26,021 nt of DNA from an uncultured Dorea sp. GTDB taxonomy: Bacteria; Bacillota; Clostridia; Lachnospirales; Lachnospiraceae. The stretch lies in the NCBI GenBank assembly GCA_910589275.1, contig CAJUTH010000045.1, positions 1 to 26,021 on the forward strand, written 5' to 3'. Made by a program: the position numbers and the translations under genes. The notes below the pieces were generated by a model, which saw only the letters and a program-made list of their open reading frames with translations, made no database searches and had not been told where the DNA came from. This document shows, piece by piece, positions 15,407 through 23,957 of this stretch; position 1 is the first letter of the stretch; every line of letters starts with the position of its first letter.

Positions 15407-16087
15407 ATGTGTATAAATGCGAAACTTTTAATTGCGGATGACGAACCGGGGATTCTTCAATTATTAAAGGATTATTTTGAAATTCAGGGGTATCAGATTA
15501 TAGAAGCAAGGGATGGTCCGGAGGTTCTTTCCAAGCTTTCTTTGGAGCCGGATTTGATACTTCTGGATGTGGGGATGCCATTCATGGATGGTTTTGAGGT
15601 GTGTGAACGGATTCGCGGCCATGTGTCCTGCCCTATTTTGTTCCTGACTGCGAAGACCCTCGAATCTGACCGGATCCGAGGTTTTATGACAGGGGGAGAC
15701 GATTATATACTTAAGCCTTTTAGCATCGATGAACTTGGAGCGAGAGTGAAAGCGCATCTCAGGAGAGAAAACCGCCGAAAGGCGGATAAGGCTGTGAAGA
15801 TTTTTGACCGTCTTGCGATACACTACGAGGAGAAAAGTGTTTACTATGATAACACAGCTATTTCCCTTACGAAGACAGAGTTTCGGATTGTAGAGCAGTT
15901 ATCCCTAAGTCCGGGGCAGATATTCAGTAAAGAACAGCTATATGAAAAGGTGAGGGGCTATGACGGAAATGCGGACAGCAGCATAATTACGGAGCATATA
16001 CGGAGAATACGGAGCAAAATTGGCAGATATACGAAGCAGATGTATATAGAAACGGTATGGGGAGTGGGTTACAGATGGATTGGTTAG
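15407..16087 (+). CDS. OmpR/PhoB-family response regulator
   Basis: The protein has 226 aa. The receiver domain (residues 5-118) has the acidic pair Asp11-Asp12, the phosphoacceptor Asp54 (LLDVGMPFMDG), Thr81 and Lys103 (LKPF). A winged-helix DNA-binding domain follows (about 130-226) with the conserved end YIETVWGVGYRW. ATG 15407 is chosen because AGGAG (15395-15399) lies seven bases upstream; ATGs at 15386 and 15401 have no usable ribosome site. The gene overlaps the kinase gene by 13 bases. OmpR-type regulators bind direct repeats spaced 10-11 bp, and such a repeat lies in front of the downstream ABC transporter, its likely target. Confidence 0.93.
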   Translation: MCINAKLLIADDEPGILQLLKDYFEIQGYQIIEARDGPEVLSKLSLEPDLILLDVGMPFMDGFEVCERIRGHVSCPILFLTAKTLESDRIRGFMTGGDDYILKPFSIDELGARVKAHLRRENRRKADKAVKIFDRLAIHYEEKSVYYDNTAISLTKTEFRIVEQLSLSPGQIFSKEQLYEKVRGYDGNADSSIITEHIRRIRSKIGRYTKQMYIETVWGVGYRWIG

Positions 16088-17160
16088 ATGAAAAATTAGA
16101 CAGGCTGTTTTTTTATATTCGAAATCTTTCTTTCCGAAAAGCAATGCTGGCATATGTTTTTGTTTTGGCGGGAATTACTGCTGTTTTGACTTATGTGACA
16201 GAAGCTTTCTGCAGTTACCAGAAAATCCCGCTGGCAGGAGAGTGGTGCGGATATGCTTATGCGTTTGCAGGGATAATTATAACGATATTTGTTTTCTATC
16301 ATAAGCGGCTGAAAAAGCCGTTTTCTATTTTAAATGAGAGCGTTGATAATATCCGGCGCAGTAATTTGGATTTTCATGTCTCTTATGACAGCAAGGATGA
16401 ATTTGGCCGTTTATGTGATTCTGTGGAGGCTATGCGACTGGAACTGGAGAAAAATAAGGAGGAGCTGTGGCGTTTGGTTGACAGGCAGAAGGAATTAAAC
16501 GCTGCTTTTGCCCATGACCTGCGTACACCGCTTACGGTGCTTAGGGGCTATACCGATTTTCTTGCAAGATACATTCCAGAGGGAAAGCTCAGTGAGGAAA
16601 AGGTCCAGGATACTTTAAAGCTTATGGCGGAACATATCAGGCGTCTGGAGGATTACAGCTATACGATGAAAGGAATTAGGAGTATTGAGGATGTGCCGCT
16701 GTCTCTTAGGGATACAACGCTTCGCAGGCTTAGCTGGCGGGTACGGGAAGTGATATTTGCGTTAAACCAGACAGGGGGGATTCAGATTGAGTTTCAGGGA
16801 TTTGACGAGGAGTTTCCTTTGGCGGTTGACGACGGTATCATCATGGAGGTATTGGAAAATCTGCTGTCTAATGCGATACGTTATGCTGGGACTCGAATTG
16901 AGGTATGGATGGATTATAATAGTTCGGACAGAGAACTTATAGCCGTAGTGAGAGACGACGGGCCGGGCTTTTCAGAGGAACAGCTTACACAGGCAGTAAA
17001 ACCATATCATAAAGAATACGCTGCGGATAAAGAAACGGAGCATTTTGGCATCGGTCTTCATATCAGCAAAGAACTGTGCAGGAAACATGGAGGGATGCTA
17101 AGCGTAGCAAATAGTATATTGGGCGGAGCGGTAGTAACTGCGTCGTTTCGGTCTCAATAA
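16075..17160 (+). CDS. Sensor histidine kinase with short external loop
   Basis: The kinase has 361 aa. Two membrane helices (about 23-41 and 58-76) flank only some 17 external residues, so it may sense within the membrane or through a partner such as an ABC transporter. A HAMP-like linker (77-130) precedes the dimerisation domain with His147 in FAHDLRTPLTVLRGY. The ATPase domain has the N-box NLLSNAIRYA, the G1 box DDGPGF and the G2 box GIGLHIS. ATG 16075 has GGAG (16061-16064) upstream; ATG 16057 would add six residues. It forms an operon with the response regulator. The stop codon adjoins the large hairpin element. Confidence 0.92.
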   Translation: MDWLDEKLDRLFFYIRNLSFRKAMLAYVFVLAGITAVLTYVTEAFCSYQKIPLAGEWCGYAYAFAGIIITIFVFYHKRLKKPFSILNESVDNIRRSNLDFHVSYDSKDEFGRLCDSVEAMRLELEKNKEELWRLVDRQKELNAAFAHDLRTPLTVLRGYTDFLARYIPEGKLSEEKVQDTLKLMAEHIRRLEDYSYTMKGIRSIEDVPLSLRDTTLRRLSWRVREVIFALNQTGGIQIEFQGFDEEFPLAVDDGIIMEVLENLLSNAIRYAGTRIEVWMDYNSSDRELIAVVRDDGPGFSEEQLTQAVKPYHKEYAADKETEHFGIGLHISKELCRKHGGMLSVANSILGGAVVTASFRSQ

Positions 17161-17413
17161 AAATATTCCGCCTGCGCGGCCTCGGTTAGCTGACAGATCC
17201 CCTGAGACAGCCTGTGTTCCGAATCAAAGCTGGGCAGCGCTCCAATGAACTAACTGCTAACTCCGACTAAGATGCTCAGTAGAGCCTGAGCATCCAAGTC
17301 TCCGATAAGCAGTAGATTTCATTTCTGCTAAAAGCGCCCTCTAATGCTTTGGTTCGGAGCACAGGCTGTCTCAGGGGGCCGGCTAACCGAGGCCGCACAG
17401 GCGGAAAATATTT
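17159..17413. repeat. 255-bp symmetrical hairpin element (long imperfect inverted repeat)
   Basis: The outer arms pair almost fully. 17168-17190 matches 17382-17404 at 22 of 23 positions, and 17199-17216 pairs with 17360-17377 perfectly. The pairing continues inward through TCCGAA, CAAAGC, AATGAA/TTCATT, ACTGCT/AGCAGT and GACT/AGTC to a 9-bp tip stem GATGCTCAG/CTGAGCATC with a TAGAGC loop (17280-17285). Several differences are G-U compatible. The tip lies near the exact centre. No reading frame is evident. It could be a MITE-like repeat or a structured RNA. There is no T-tail, so it is not an ordinary terminator. Confidence 0.88.
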
Positions 17414-17441
17414 AGAAAAATCCTCGAAATTCTTAATTATT

Positions 17442-17480
17442 TGTAGAGAAAATGTAGAGATTTTCGTTCTATGCTATAGA
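17442..17480 (+). promoter_or_regulatory. Predicted response-regulator site and promoter of the ABC transporter
   Basis: TGTAGAGA occurs twice with an 11-bp period (17442-17449 and 17453-17460), the spacing OmpR-family dimers use. The second copy occupies the -35 position of an extended -10 (TG-C-TATAGA, 17472-17480) that lacks a consensus -35, as expected for an activated promoter. Confidence 0.6.
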
Positions 17481-17507
17481 TAGTTCAGTAAAGAAAGGGG
17501 ATTTCTA

Positions 17508-18407
17508 ATGTCCACGGCAATTAAGATTCGAAATTTGAATCAATACTATGGAAAGAAGCAGGCGTTAAAGAATGTAAATCTTACGGTAAAAACAGGGATG
17601 TTCGGCCTTCTGGGGAGAAATGGGGCTGGAAAGACTACATTAATGAAGGTGCTGGCAACGCTGGTCCCGAAGTCAGAGGGGGATATTTCTGTATGTGGGA
17701 GAAATGTGGAGCGCGCTCAGACCGTAAGAAAGATTGTGGGATATCTGCCGCAGGATTTTTCTATGTATCCAAATATGACTGTCTATGAGGCAATGGATTA
17801 TCTGGGCGTTTTATCAGGGTTGAATAAAAGGCAGAGAAAGGAGCGAATCCCAAAGCTTCTAAAAAGGGTGAACCTTCAGGATGACAGCAGCAAAAAGGTG
17901 AAAGCGCTCTCCGGGGGTATGAAGAGGAGGCTTGGCATTGCGCAGGCAATTCTGCACGATCCGAAAGTGTTGATTGTGGATGAGCCTACAGCGGGACTTG
18001 ATCCGGAGGAAAGAGTGCGGTTTCGCAATCTCCTATGTGAGATTGCAGAAAATAGAATCGTGATTCTCTCAACCCATATTGTGGGTGACATAGAGGCAAC
18101 CTGTGAAAATATTGCGGTATTAGATGAAGGGGAAATCATTTATAAGGGAACGGTTACTGATTTAATCAGCATGGCGGAGGGGAAAGTTTACTCTGCAGAA
18201 ATCAGTAAACGGGAGCTGGAGGATTTAAAAGGGAAATTTACGGTTACCAGCATGCTGACTATGGGAAATAATGTCATGGTCCGCTTCCTTGCGGACAAGC
18301 AGCCCTTTGCGTCGGCAAAGCCTTGCGGACCGGGCGCGGAGGATGCTTATATGTATCTGATGCAGACGAAGGGAGGCGGGATTTCGTGTTTGGACAGTTA
18401 TTTATAA
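17508..18407 (+). CDS. ABC transporter ATP-binding protein
   Basis: This is the 299-aa ATPase subunit of a small exporter-type ABC system. Walker A is GRNGAGKT (36-43), the Q-loop PQDFSMYP lies at 81-88, the signature LSGGMKRR at 134-141, Walker B VLIVDEP at 154-160, and the H-loop His190. The closing 80 residues are the usual divergent C-terminus of the antibiotic/multidrug (CcmA-like) group. A purine-rich site precedes ATG 17508. The next gene begins 22 bases inside this one, so translation is coupled. Two permease genes follow. The adjacent two-component system and the direct repeat in the promoter suggest induction by a membrane stress or peptide; the substrate is unknown. Confidence 0.93.
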   Translation: MSTAIKIRNLNQYYGKKQALKNVNLTVKTGMFGLLGRNGAGKTTLMKVLATLVPKSEGDISVCGRNVERAQTVRKIVGYLPQDFSMYPNMTVYEAMDYLGVLSGLNKRQRKERIPKLLKRVNLQDDSSKKVKALSGGMKRRLGIAQAILHDPKVLIVDEPTAGLDPEERVRFRNLLCEIAENRIVILSTHIVGDIEATCENIAVLDEGEIIYKGTVTDLISMAEGKVYSAEISKRELEDLKGKFTVTSMLTMGNNVMVRFLADKQPFASAKPCGPGAEDAYMYLMQTKGGGISCLDSYL

Positions 18408-19636
18408 AGGAATGCCGCCAGACGTTGAAAAGCCTGATTTTTTGGTTGATTGTCCTTGGACTGCTCCTGAACTTTTCAACGCAGCTTGGCAATATGGAAA
18501 TTATGGACGCGCCTGTAAAGGGGCAGGAGGAATATGGGTATCATACCAGTACAGATAGGGAAGTTATTATGGAGAGTACGCTGGGAGCCTTGGCAGAAGA
18601 ATACTGCAGAGAAAATTATGCCACCTATCCAATCGGGTTTTATAAAAATGTTACTTTAAATAAAAAAGAAATTAACAGAATTGAAGAAATCCTAGAGGAA
18701 ACTACAGGTTTGTCTGGAATGGAAGAGATTGAAAAAGCTATTGACGGCTGGTATGCAAAAGGAGAGCTAGAAACAGAGCAGAGAACGGGGAGACTTATGC
18801 TGAAACCGGAAGAAGGTTTGACGTATGAACGGTTTATAGAACTGATGGATGAAGTTGACGATATTCTCGGAGGCGGTTCTAAGTATGGAGAGGGACATCG
18901 GGATAAAAACGCACAGGTGCCTATGACTTACGAAGAGGCGCTGGAGGAATATCAGTTTTTAATCAAAAACGACAGGCTTACCGGAGGATACGCAAGGCTT
19001 TTTTCAGATTATATGGTGATCTTTCTTAGCATTCTTCCGGTATTTCTTGCGGTCACCAGAAGCCTCAGGGACCGGAGGGCAAAGATTCAAGAGCTGATCT
19101 ATACAAGAAGAGCCTCTTCAGTTGTAGTCGTATCCAGCCGATATTTCGCAATGCTTGCAATGCTGGCTGTTTCAGTGCTTGCGCTTTCTGTTATTCCGTT
19201 GATGCAATGCGTAAAATATGGAAGCGTTGCCGGAGTATCGGTTGATATATTTGCTTTTGTAAAGTATACGTTCGGATGGCTTATGCCCTCAGTTATGATT
19301 ACGTTGTCTGTGGGTATGTTCCTGACAGAACTTACCGATACGGCTGTGGCGGTTCTTGTACAAGGTGCTTGGTGGTTTGTCAGTATATTTGGCGGGGTAA
19401 ACAGTCTAAAAGGCGGAATGTATGGATGGAATCTGGCGCCTAGGCATAATACGGAACTGAACTGGAAAGGGTATCATGATGGGTTTTCACAGCTTGCGGC
19501 TAACCGGATTTTTTATGCGGCCCTTTCGGTGGCTTTGCTGGCATTTACTGTGTTTATTTATTCTCAAAAAAGGAAAGGGAGGCTTGTGTTCCGTGGAAAG
19601 ATATTGGCAGATAGAAAAAATAAATTTAAAGTATAA
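18386..19636 (+). CDS. ABC transporter permease 1
   Basis: This 416-aa membrane protein has one N-terminal membrane helix (around residues 14-32) and then a large loop to about residue 210, predicted outside, with several acidic helices. At least five further helices run to the C-terminus, which ends in a basic tail. That topology fits ABC-2-like permeases. I chose GTG 18386 because GGGAGG (18371-18376) lies nine bases upstream; an ATG at 18323 would lie deep within the ATPase gene. The overlap with the ATPase is 22 bases. It has no strong motif that names a substrate. Confidence 0.82.
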   Translation: MFGQLFIKECRQTLKSLIFWLIVLGLLLNFSTQLGNMEIMDAPVKGQEEYGYHTSTDREVIMESTLGALAEEYCRENYATYPIGFYKNVTLNKKEINRIEEILEETTGLSGMEEIEKAIDGWYAKGELETEQRTGRLMLKPEEGLTYERFIELMDEVDDILGGGSKYGEGHRDKNAQVPMTYEEALEEYQFLIKNDRLTGGYARLFSDYMVIFLSILPVFLAVTRSLRDRRAKIQELIYTRRASSVVVVSSRYFAMLAMLAVSVLALSVIPLMQCVKYGSVAGVSVDIFAFVKYTFGWLMPSVMITLSVGMFLTELTDTAVAVLVQGAWWFVSIFGGVNSLKGGMYGWNLAPRHNTELNWKGYHDGFSQLAANRIFYAALSVALLAFTVFIYSQKRKGRLVFRGKILADRKNKFKV

Positions 19637-20213
19637 CGTTCCGCTCCATATCTTGGTGTGTGCGGTGATTCTGGGTTTGTCTCCATTTCTTGTGGGCGTG
19701 GCGAATTTAGAAAAACAGGATACAGCAAAGGTGCTGGAGATGTATACGGCATTGATTGGAATCGTGATGCTTACGCCCATATTCCTGCCGGAGCAGTCAA
19801 AAGAAATCAGGGAGCTGACAGGTTCTAAATATATGAAAAGCTCATCCGTATATTTACTCCGGTTTATTGGAAACAGCTTAATATTGGCAGTTTTTCTAAT
19901 TATTTACACGATTATTTTGAGACAAAATCACTGCGTATTTCCAGTGGTGTGTTATTTCCTTGGGACTTACGCAGAAATGCTGTTCATGGGAGGATTGGGA
20001 ATATTCAGTTACGGGCTGTGCGATAACCTGGTTGCCGGTTATATGCTGCCGCTTTTCTATTATATTATTGCGATGGGGAGCGGTGACAAGTTTCTGAAGC
20101 TGTTTTATCCATTTTCTATGGCTGCTGGAAGTTATACGGAGAAATATGTATTAGCGATAGCTGGAAGTCTCCTGGCGGCCGGGGGAATCATTCTCCGGTG
20201 CCGGAGAAAATAA
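19593..20213 (+). CDS. ABC transporter permease 2
   Basis: This 206-aa hydrophobic protein has about six predicted membrane helices (beginning around residues 16-34) and a basic C-terminal RCRRK. GTG 19593 is chosen: GGGAGG (19577-19582) lies ten bases upstream. The start is 44 bases inside the previous gene, so it is coupled to it. The pair of unequal permeases with one ATPase suggests a heteromeric channel. An ATG at 19476 would give 39 extra residues read from another gene's frame and looks wrong. It is the last gene before a terminator. Confidence 0.78.
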   Translation: MERYWQIEKINLKYNVPLHILVCAVILGLSPFLVGVANLEKQDTAKVLEMYTALIGIVMLTPIFLPEQSKEIRELTGSKYMKSSSVYLLRFIGNSLILAVFLIIYTIILRQNHCVFPVVCYFLGTYAEMLFMGGLGIFSYGLCDNLVAGYMLPLFYYIIAMGSGDKFLKLFYPFSMAAGSYTEKYVLAIAGSLLAAGGIILRCRRK

Positions 20214-20261
20214 ACGTTACAGAATATAAATTATAATCATTTTAGAAATAAGAACAGAGAA

Positions 20262-20292
20262 GATGCTGCCGACAGGCGGCAGCATCTGTTTT
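20262..20292. terminator. Terminator after the ABC operon, shared with the convergent repressor
   Basis: GATGCTGCC pairs perfectly with GGCAGCATC around a seven-base loop, followed by TGTTTT on the plus strand. The convergent LacI gene stops at 20291, so the hairpin may serve both. Confidence 0.8.
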
Positions 20293-21307
20293 AAGCAGGA
20301 GGGGCGGCGCAGCTTTTCCGATTGATCAGATAATGGGGTACGATGATCTTAGTTGGAAGCAGCGATGGATTCTCTATATGGTTAATAATTTGTGAGGCGG
20401 CCTCTATACCGAGCTGGCGCGAATTGATGTCAATGGAGGTCAGCGGAGGGGAGGCAAGCCTTGCGGCGATGGAATTATTGAAGGATACAATCGATAACTC
20501 CTCCGGGATTTTTAAATCCATACAAAATGCAGTGTGCGTGAGCATAAGAGCATGGATGTCGTCATTGACAATAAATGCAGTAGGGCGCTCCTTCATAGAG
20601 AGGAGTTTTTTTAATTCTTCGGATTCATCATATGGTATAAAAGGCATTTCTATATAATATTCCGGCCGGAAAGGAATGTTCTGTTCAGTCAGCGCCAGAA
20701 GATAGCCGGCTTTTCTGTCGGCAGAAAAGATCCGTGCGCTGTCGCAGCCAAGATAAGCGATACGGGTATGCCCAAGGGAAATCAGATAGGACGCCGCGTC
20801 CCGGGCGGCCTGGATGTTGTCATTATCAATGTAGATGGTATCCTGTATATATTTGTCAGCCTTGCCTATGATGACGAACTGGAGGCCTTCAGTATAAAGA
20901 TAGTCAACAATAGGGTCTTGACGGGAGGAATACAGAAGAATTACACCGTCAAGCCGATCCTCTTTCGACATCTGGCAGATATACTGCAGGATTTCTTTTG
21001 AAGAGGCGCCGGTAATAAAAGTGGTGAAATACTGCTTTTGGTTACAGAACTGGCTGATGCCGCGCATAGTTTCAAGAAAAAAAGAATTTTCATAAGTATC
21101 TTTTTCTGATGCGGGCAGCACGATACCGATAGTTTTTGTGTTTGGAGAGGAAATGGGTGTGTTTGGTTCATACCCTAGTTCCAACATGGCTTTTCTAACT
21201 TTTTCTTTGGTCTGTTCACTGATAGATGGATGATTGGTGCAGGTGCGTGATACAGTGGAGGGCGATACGCCCGCAAGCCGTGCCACTTCTTTGAGCGTTA
21301 TATTCAT
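20291..21307 (-). CDS. LacI-family repressor, probably of the maltose locus (MalR-like)
   Basis: This 338-aa regulator has the LacI helix-turn-helix at residues 3-25 (ITLKEVARLAGVSPSTVSR), a hinge region ending near residue 58, and a periplasmic-binding-protein-like effector domain (IGIVLPA at about 64, then DGVILLYS, VIIGKAD, AYLGCD, and FNNS near 285). It is divergent from PTS EIIABC, a phosphatase and malQ, so it very likely responds to a maltose-type sugar or its phosphate. ATG 21307 has an AAAGGA site about ten bases upstream on the minus strand. The 455-bp shared control region has repeated dyads and YGCAA half-sites; TGCAA-type half-sites suit LacI proteins. The effector is not known. 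Confidence 0.9.
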   Translation of the reverse strand: MNITLKEVARLAGVSPSTVSRTCTNHPSISEQTKEKVRKAMLELGYEPNTPISSPNTKTIGIVLPASEKDTYENSFFLETMRGISQFCNQKQYFTTFITGASSKEILQYICQMSKEDRLDGVILLYSSRQDPIVDYLYTEGLQFVIIGKADKYIQDTIYIDNDNIQAARDAASYLISLGHTRIAYLGCDSARIFSADRKAGYLLALTEQNIPFRPEYYIEMPFIPYDESEELKKLLSMKERPTAFIVNDDIHALMLTHTAFCMDLKIPEELSIVSFNNSIAARLASPPLTSIDINSRQLGIEAASQIINHIENPSLLPTKIIVPHYLINRKSCAAPPA

Positions 21308-21359
21308 AAGTAGAAAATCCTTTCAAAATTAATGTATTTCTTGTTTGCCTAAGTATACC

Positions 21360-21487
21360 TTATTGAACGTTAGTAGTTCAATAAGTATACCTTATTGAAT
21401 ATTAGTAGTTCAATAATTATATCTTATTGAACATTAGTAGTTCAATAATTATATCTTATTGAACGTTAGTAATTCAATAAGTATAGA
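21360..21487. repeat. Four tandem 32-bp dyad repeats
   Basis: Units start at 21360, 21392, 21424 and 21456. Each has TTATTGAAC, seven bases, GTTCAATAA (small variations) and a seven-base A+T-rich spacer. A half spacer AAGTATACC precedes unit 1. The period is exactly 32 bp, about three helical turns. Each unit carries a -35-like TTGAAC on both strands. On the minus strand the spacers give TATACT or TATAAT at 18 bp, and on the plus strand TATACC, TATATC or TATAGA at 17 bp. They may be operators, promoters for the repressor, or both. Confidence 0.92.
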
Positions 21488-21508
21488 ATATTAAAATACA
21501 AAAGTCAA

Positions 21509-21724
21509 TGCAAGAAATGAAAATAAGAATGCAATAAGTATGCAAAATAATGCAATTGCTAAATGGTAAATTGCATAAAAATCAAGATGCAAAATTGTGC
21601 AAAATAGAGAAAAGTATTTTAATTCTAAGAAAGATTGATAATGGCAGAAAAAAGATATATAATAAACGCAAATAAGCGCAATATGATGCAATAATTGCAT
21701 TAACACAAAAATAATTTGCGCAAA
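21509..21724. promoter_or_regulatory. A+T-rich control region with phased YGCAA motifs before the PTS gene
   Basis: TGCAA begins at 21509, 21530, 21541, 21551, 21588 and 21598, with an inverted TTGCA at 21571. CGCAA begins at 21667 and 21677 and TGCAA at 21687, exactly 10 bp apart. The last forms a 15-bp dyad, ATGCAAT-A-ATTGCAT (21686-21700). A perfect TTTGCGCAAA lies at 21715-21724. Spacing near 10-11 or 20-21 bp places most motifs on one DNA face. No gene is seen in the region, and no clean PTS promoter was recognised; TTGCGC (21716) with GATAGAA is a weak candidate. Confidence 0.6.
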
Positions 21725-21762
21725 AATAATATGGTGTGATAGAACAATAGGAGGAATGGAAA

Positions 21763-23916
21763 ATGGGAGAAATTAAAATTTTATCTCCGCTGAATGGAAA
21801 AGCGGTACCTATTGAGCAAGTCCCAGATGATGTGTTTGCACAGAAGATTATGGGAGACGGTATGGCAGTCGTGCCCGAAGATGGTTTGATCTACAGCCCG
21901 GTGGACGGTACGGTTGTGACTGTAGCAGAGACGCTTCATGCATATGGCTTTCAGTCTGAGGATGGCGTTGAATTGCTTGTACATTTTGGGCTGGAGACAG
22001 TGGCGCTTGGAGGAAAGGGCTTTACCCCTCATGTAAAGGCGGGGGATAAGGTCAAAGCCGGGCAGTTAATAGCGGAAGCAGATATGGAATTTTTTAAGGC
22101 TCAGGGAGTTAATACGATAACGCCTGTAGTAATCTGCGGCGGAGCAGACGGGAGTGAATTGGAGTTTGAGTACGGAGAAGTGAAAGCCGGGGATACAATG
22201 ATACATAGTAAAGCGGGCGCTGATGAACCGGAAAAAACAGACAGTCCGGCAGAGGAAGCGAAAGAAGAGCAGCCGAAAAAGAAATTTGGAATCAATTTTG
22301 ACTTTCTTCAGAAACTTGGAAAAGTGCTTATGACGGTTATTGCCGTTATGCCGGCAGCAGGTTTGATGATCAGTGTAGGTAATCTGATCGTTATCGCAGG
22401 CGGAGATAACGGAACGGTCAATACGATCGGTAATACGATTGCAGAGATCGGCTGGGCAGTAATTAATAACCTGCATCTTTTGTTTGCGGCGGCAATCGGC
22501 GGCTCATGGGCGAAGGAACGCGCCGGCGGCGCATTTGCGGCGGTTATTTCTTTTGTGCTGATTAATAAGGTTACGGGCGTTGTATTTGGAGTGACTACAG
22601 ATATGCTGAATTCTGCAGATGCAGTGACGCATACCTTATTTGGACAGGAGATTCCAGTGGCGGATTATTTTGTAAATGTGCTGAATGCGCCTGCTCTTAA
22701 TATGGGTGTTTTTGTAGGTATTATTGCTGGATTTGTGGGAGCAATCGCGTATAATAAATATTATAATTTCCGTAAGCTTCCGGATGCGTTGTCGTTCTTT
22801 AACGGAAAGCGTTTTGTGCCGCTGGTAGTTATCTTTTATTCAACGGTAACGGCATTGATTCTGAGCATTATCTGGCCGGTGGTACAGACAGGAATCAATA
22901 ATTTTGGTATCTGGATTGCAAATTCTTCCGATACCTCGCCAATTCTGGCGCCGTTTATTTATGGAACGCTGGAGCGTCTCCTGCTCCCGTTCGGTCTGCA
23001 TCATATGCTGACGATTCCGATGAACTATACATCCTTCGGAGGAACATATACCGTGCTTACCGGAACGAATGCCGGCGCGCAGGTATTTGGGCAGGATCCT
23101 CTGTGGCTGGCGTGGGTAACAGATTTGATTAATTTCAAAGGAGCTGGCGATATGGCCGCCTACAATGAGCTTCTTACAACGGTAACGCCGGCTCGTTTCA
23201 AAGTGGGACAGATGATTGGCGCTACAGGGCTTTTGATGGGATTTGCATTGGCGATGTACCGCAGGGTTGAACCGGAGAGAAAGAAGCAGTATAAATCGGT
23301 ATTTATCTCTATTGTGGCAGCGGTATTTTTAACTGGAGTTACGGAGCCGCTGGAGTTTATGTTCATGTTTGCGGCGCTGCCGATGTATATTGTTTATGCG
23401 GTCTTACAGGGAATCGCGTTTGCACTGGCAGGGGTATTTCATCTCCGTCTGCATTCTTTTGGTAATCTGGAGTTTATGACTAGGATTCCAATGTCGCTGA
23501 AAGCAGGACTTGGAGGAGATATTATTAACTTTATCATTTCGGTAATTGCATTCTTTGTAATCGGATATATTGTTGCCTACTTTATGATTGGCAAGTTTAA
23601 ATTTGCTACGCCGGGACGTCTTGGAAATTATCTTGATGAAGAGGAAACCGGAGACAGCGGTAAAAAATCTGCTGCAGGCGGAAATGATCAGGCAGAGAAA
23701 ATTATCGCGCTGCTTGGGGGCAGAGAAAATATCACACTGGTAGACGCATGTATGACAAGACTTAGAGTTACCGTGAAGGATGTAAGCAAGGTTGCGGAGC
23801 TTCCGGAATGGAAGTCTCAGGGAGCCATGGGACTGATTAAGAAGGATAATGGTATTCAGGCAGTTTACGGACCGAAAGCGGATGTGCTGAAATCAGATAT
23901 TAACGATATTCTATAG
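21763..23916 (+). CDS. PTS transporter EIIABC, glucose/maltose type (IIA-IIC-IIB order)
   Basis: This 717-aa membrane permease imports and phosphorylates a sugar using phosphoenolpyruvate through HPr. Residues 5-150 are a glucose-type IIA domain with active His74 in LLVHFGLET and the supporting His59. An acidic linker (151-175) leads to the IIC domain (178-620) with about ten membrane helices and motifs NAPALNMGVFVG and FGLHHMLTIPMNYT. The IIB domain (645-717) has phosphocysteine 663 in DACMTRLRV. The order IIA-IIC-IIB is less common than IICBA. AGGAGG (21749-21754) precedes the start. Downstream genes for a sugar-phosphate phosphatase and malQ, and the divergent LacI protein, argue for maltose rather than glucose, but substrate is inferred. 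Confidence 0.92.
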   Translation: MGEIKILSPLNGKAVPIEQVPDDVFAQKIMGDGMAVVPEDGLIYSPVDGTVVTVAETLHAYGFQSEDGVELLVHFGLETVALGGKGFTPHVKAGDKVKAGQLIAEADMEFFKAQGVNTITPVVICGGADGSELEFEYGEVKAGDTMIHSKAGADEPEKTDSPAEEAKEEQPKKKFGINFDFLQKLGKVLMTVIAVMPAAGLMISVGNLIVIAGGDNGTVNTIGNTIAEIGWAVINNLHLLFAAAIGGSWAKERAGGAFAAVISFVLINKVTGVVFGVTTDMLNSADAVTHTLFGQEIPVADYFVNVLNAPALNMGVFVGIIAGFVGAIAYNKYYNFRKLPDALSFFNGKRFVPLVVIFYSTVTALILSIIWPVVQTGINNFGIWIANSSDTSPILAPFIYGTLERLLLPFGLHHMLTIPMNYTSFGGTYTVLTGTNAGAQVFGQDPLWLAWVTDLINFKGAGDMAAYNELLTTVTPARFKVGQMIGATGLLMGFALAMYRRVEPERKKQYKSVFISIVAAVFLTGVTEPLEFMFMFAALPMYIVYAVLQGIAFALAGVFHLRLHSFGNLEFMTRIPMSLKAGLGGDIINFIISVIAFFVIGYIVAYFMIGKFKFATPGRLGNYLDEEETGDSGKKSAAGGNDQAEKIIALLGGRENITLVDACMTRLRVTVKDVSKVAELPEWKSQGAMGLIKKDNGIQAVYGPKADVLKSDINDIL

Positions 23917-23957
23917 TGATTTAAAGTAACTGCCGATATTGATATTGAGGAAATACT

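Noticed and set aside
17159..17413. Ordinary rho-independent terminator
   Set aside because: The stem-loop is far too long and has no T-tail on either strand.
20343..20657. Plus-strand open frames within the LacI gene
   Set aside because: They are antisense shadows of a well-conserved regulator and lack ribosome sites and recognisable domains.
21360..21487. CRISPR array
   Set aside because: The 25-bp dyads are separated by only seven bases and the spacers are near-identical; no cas genes are present.
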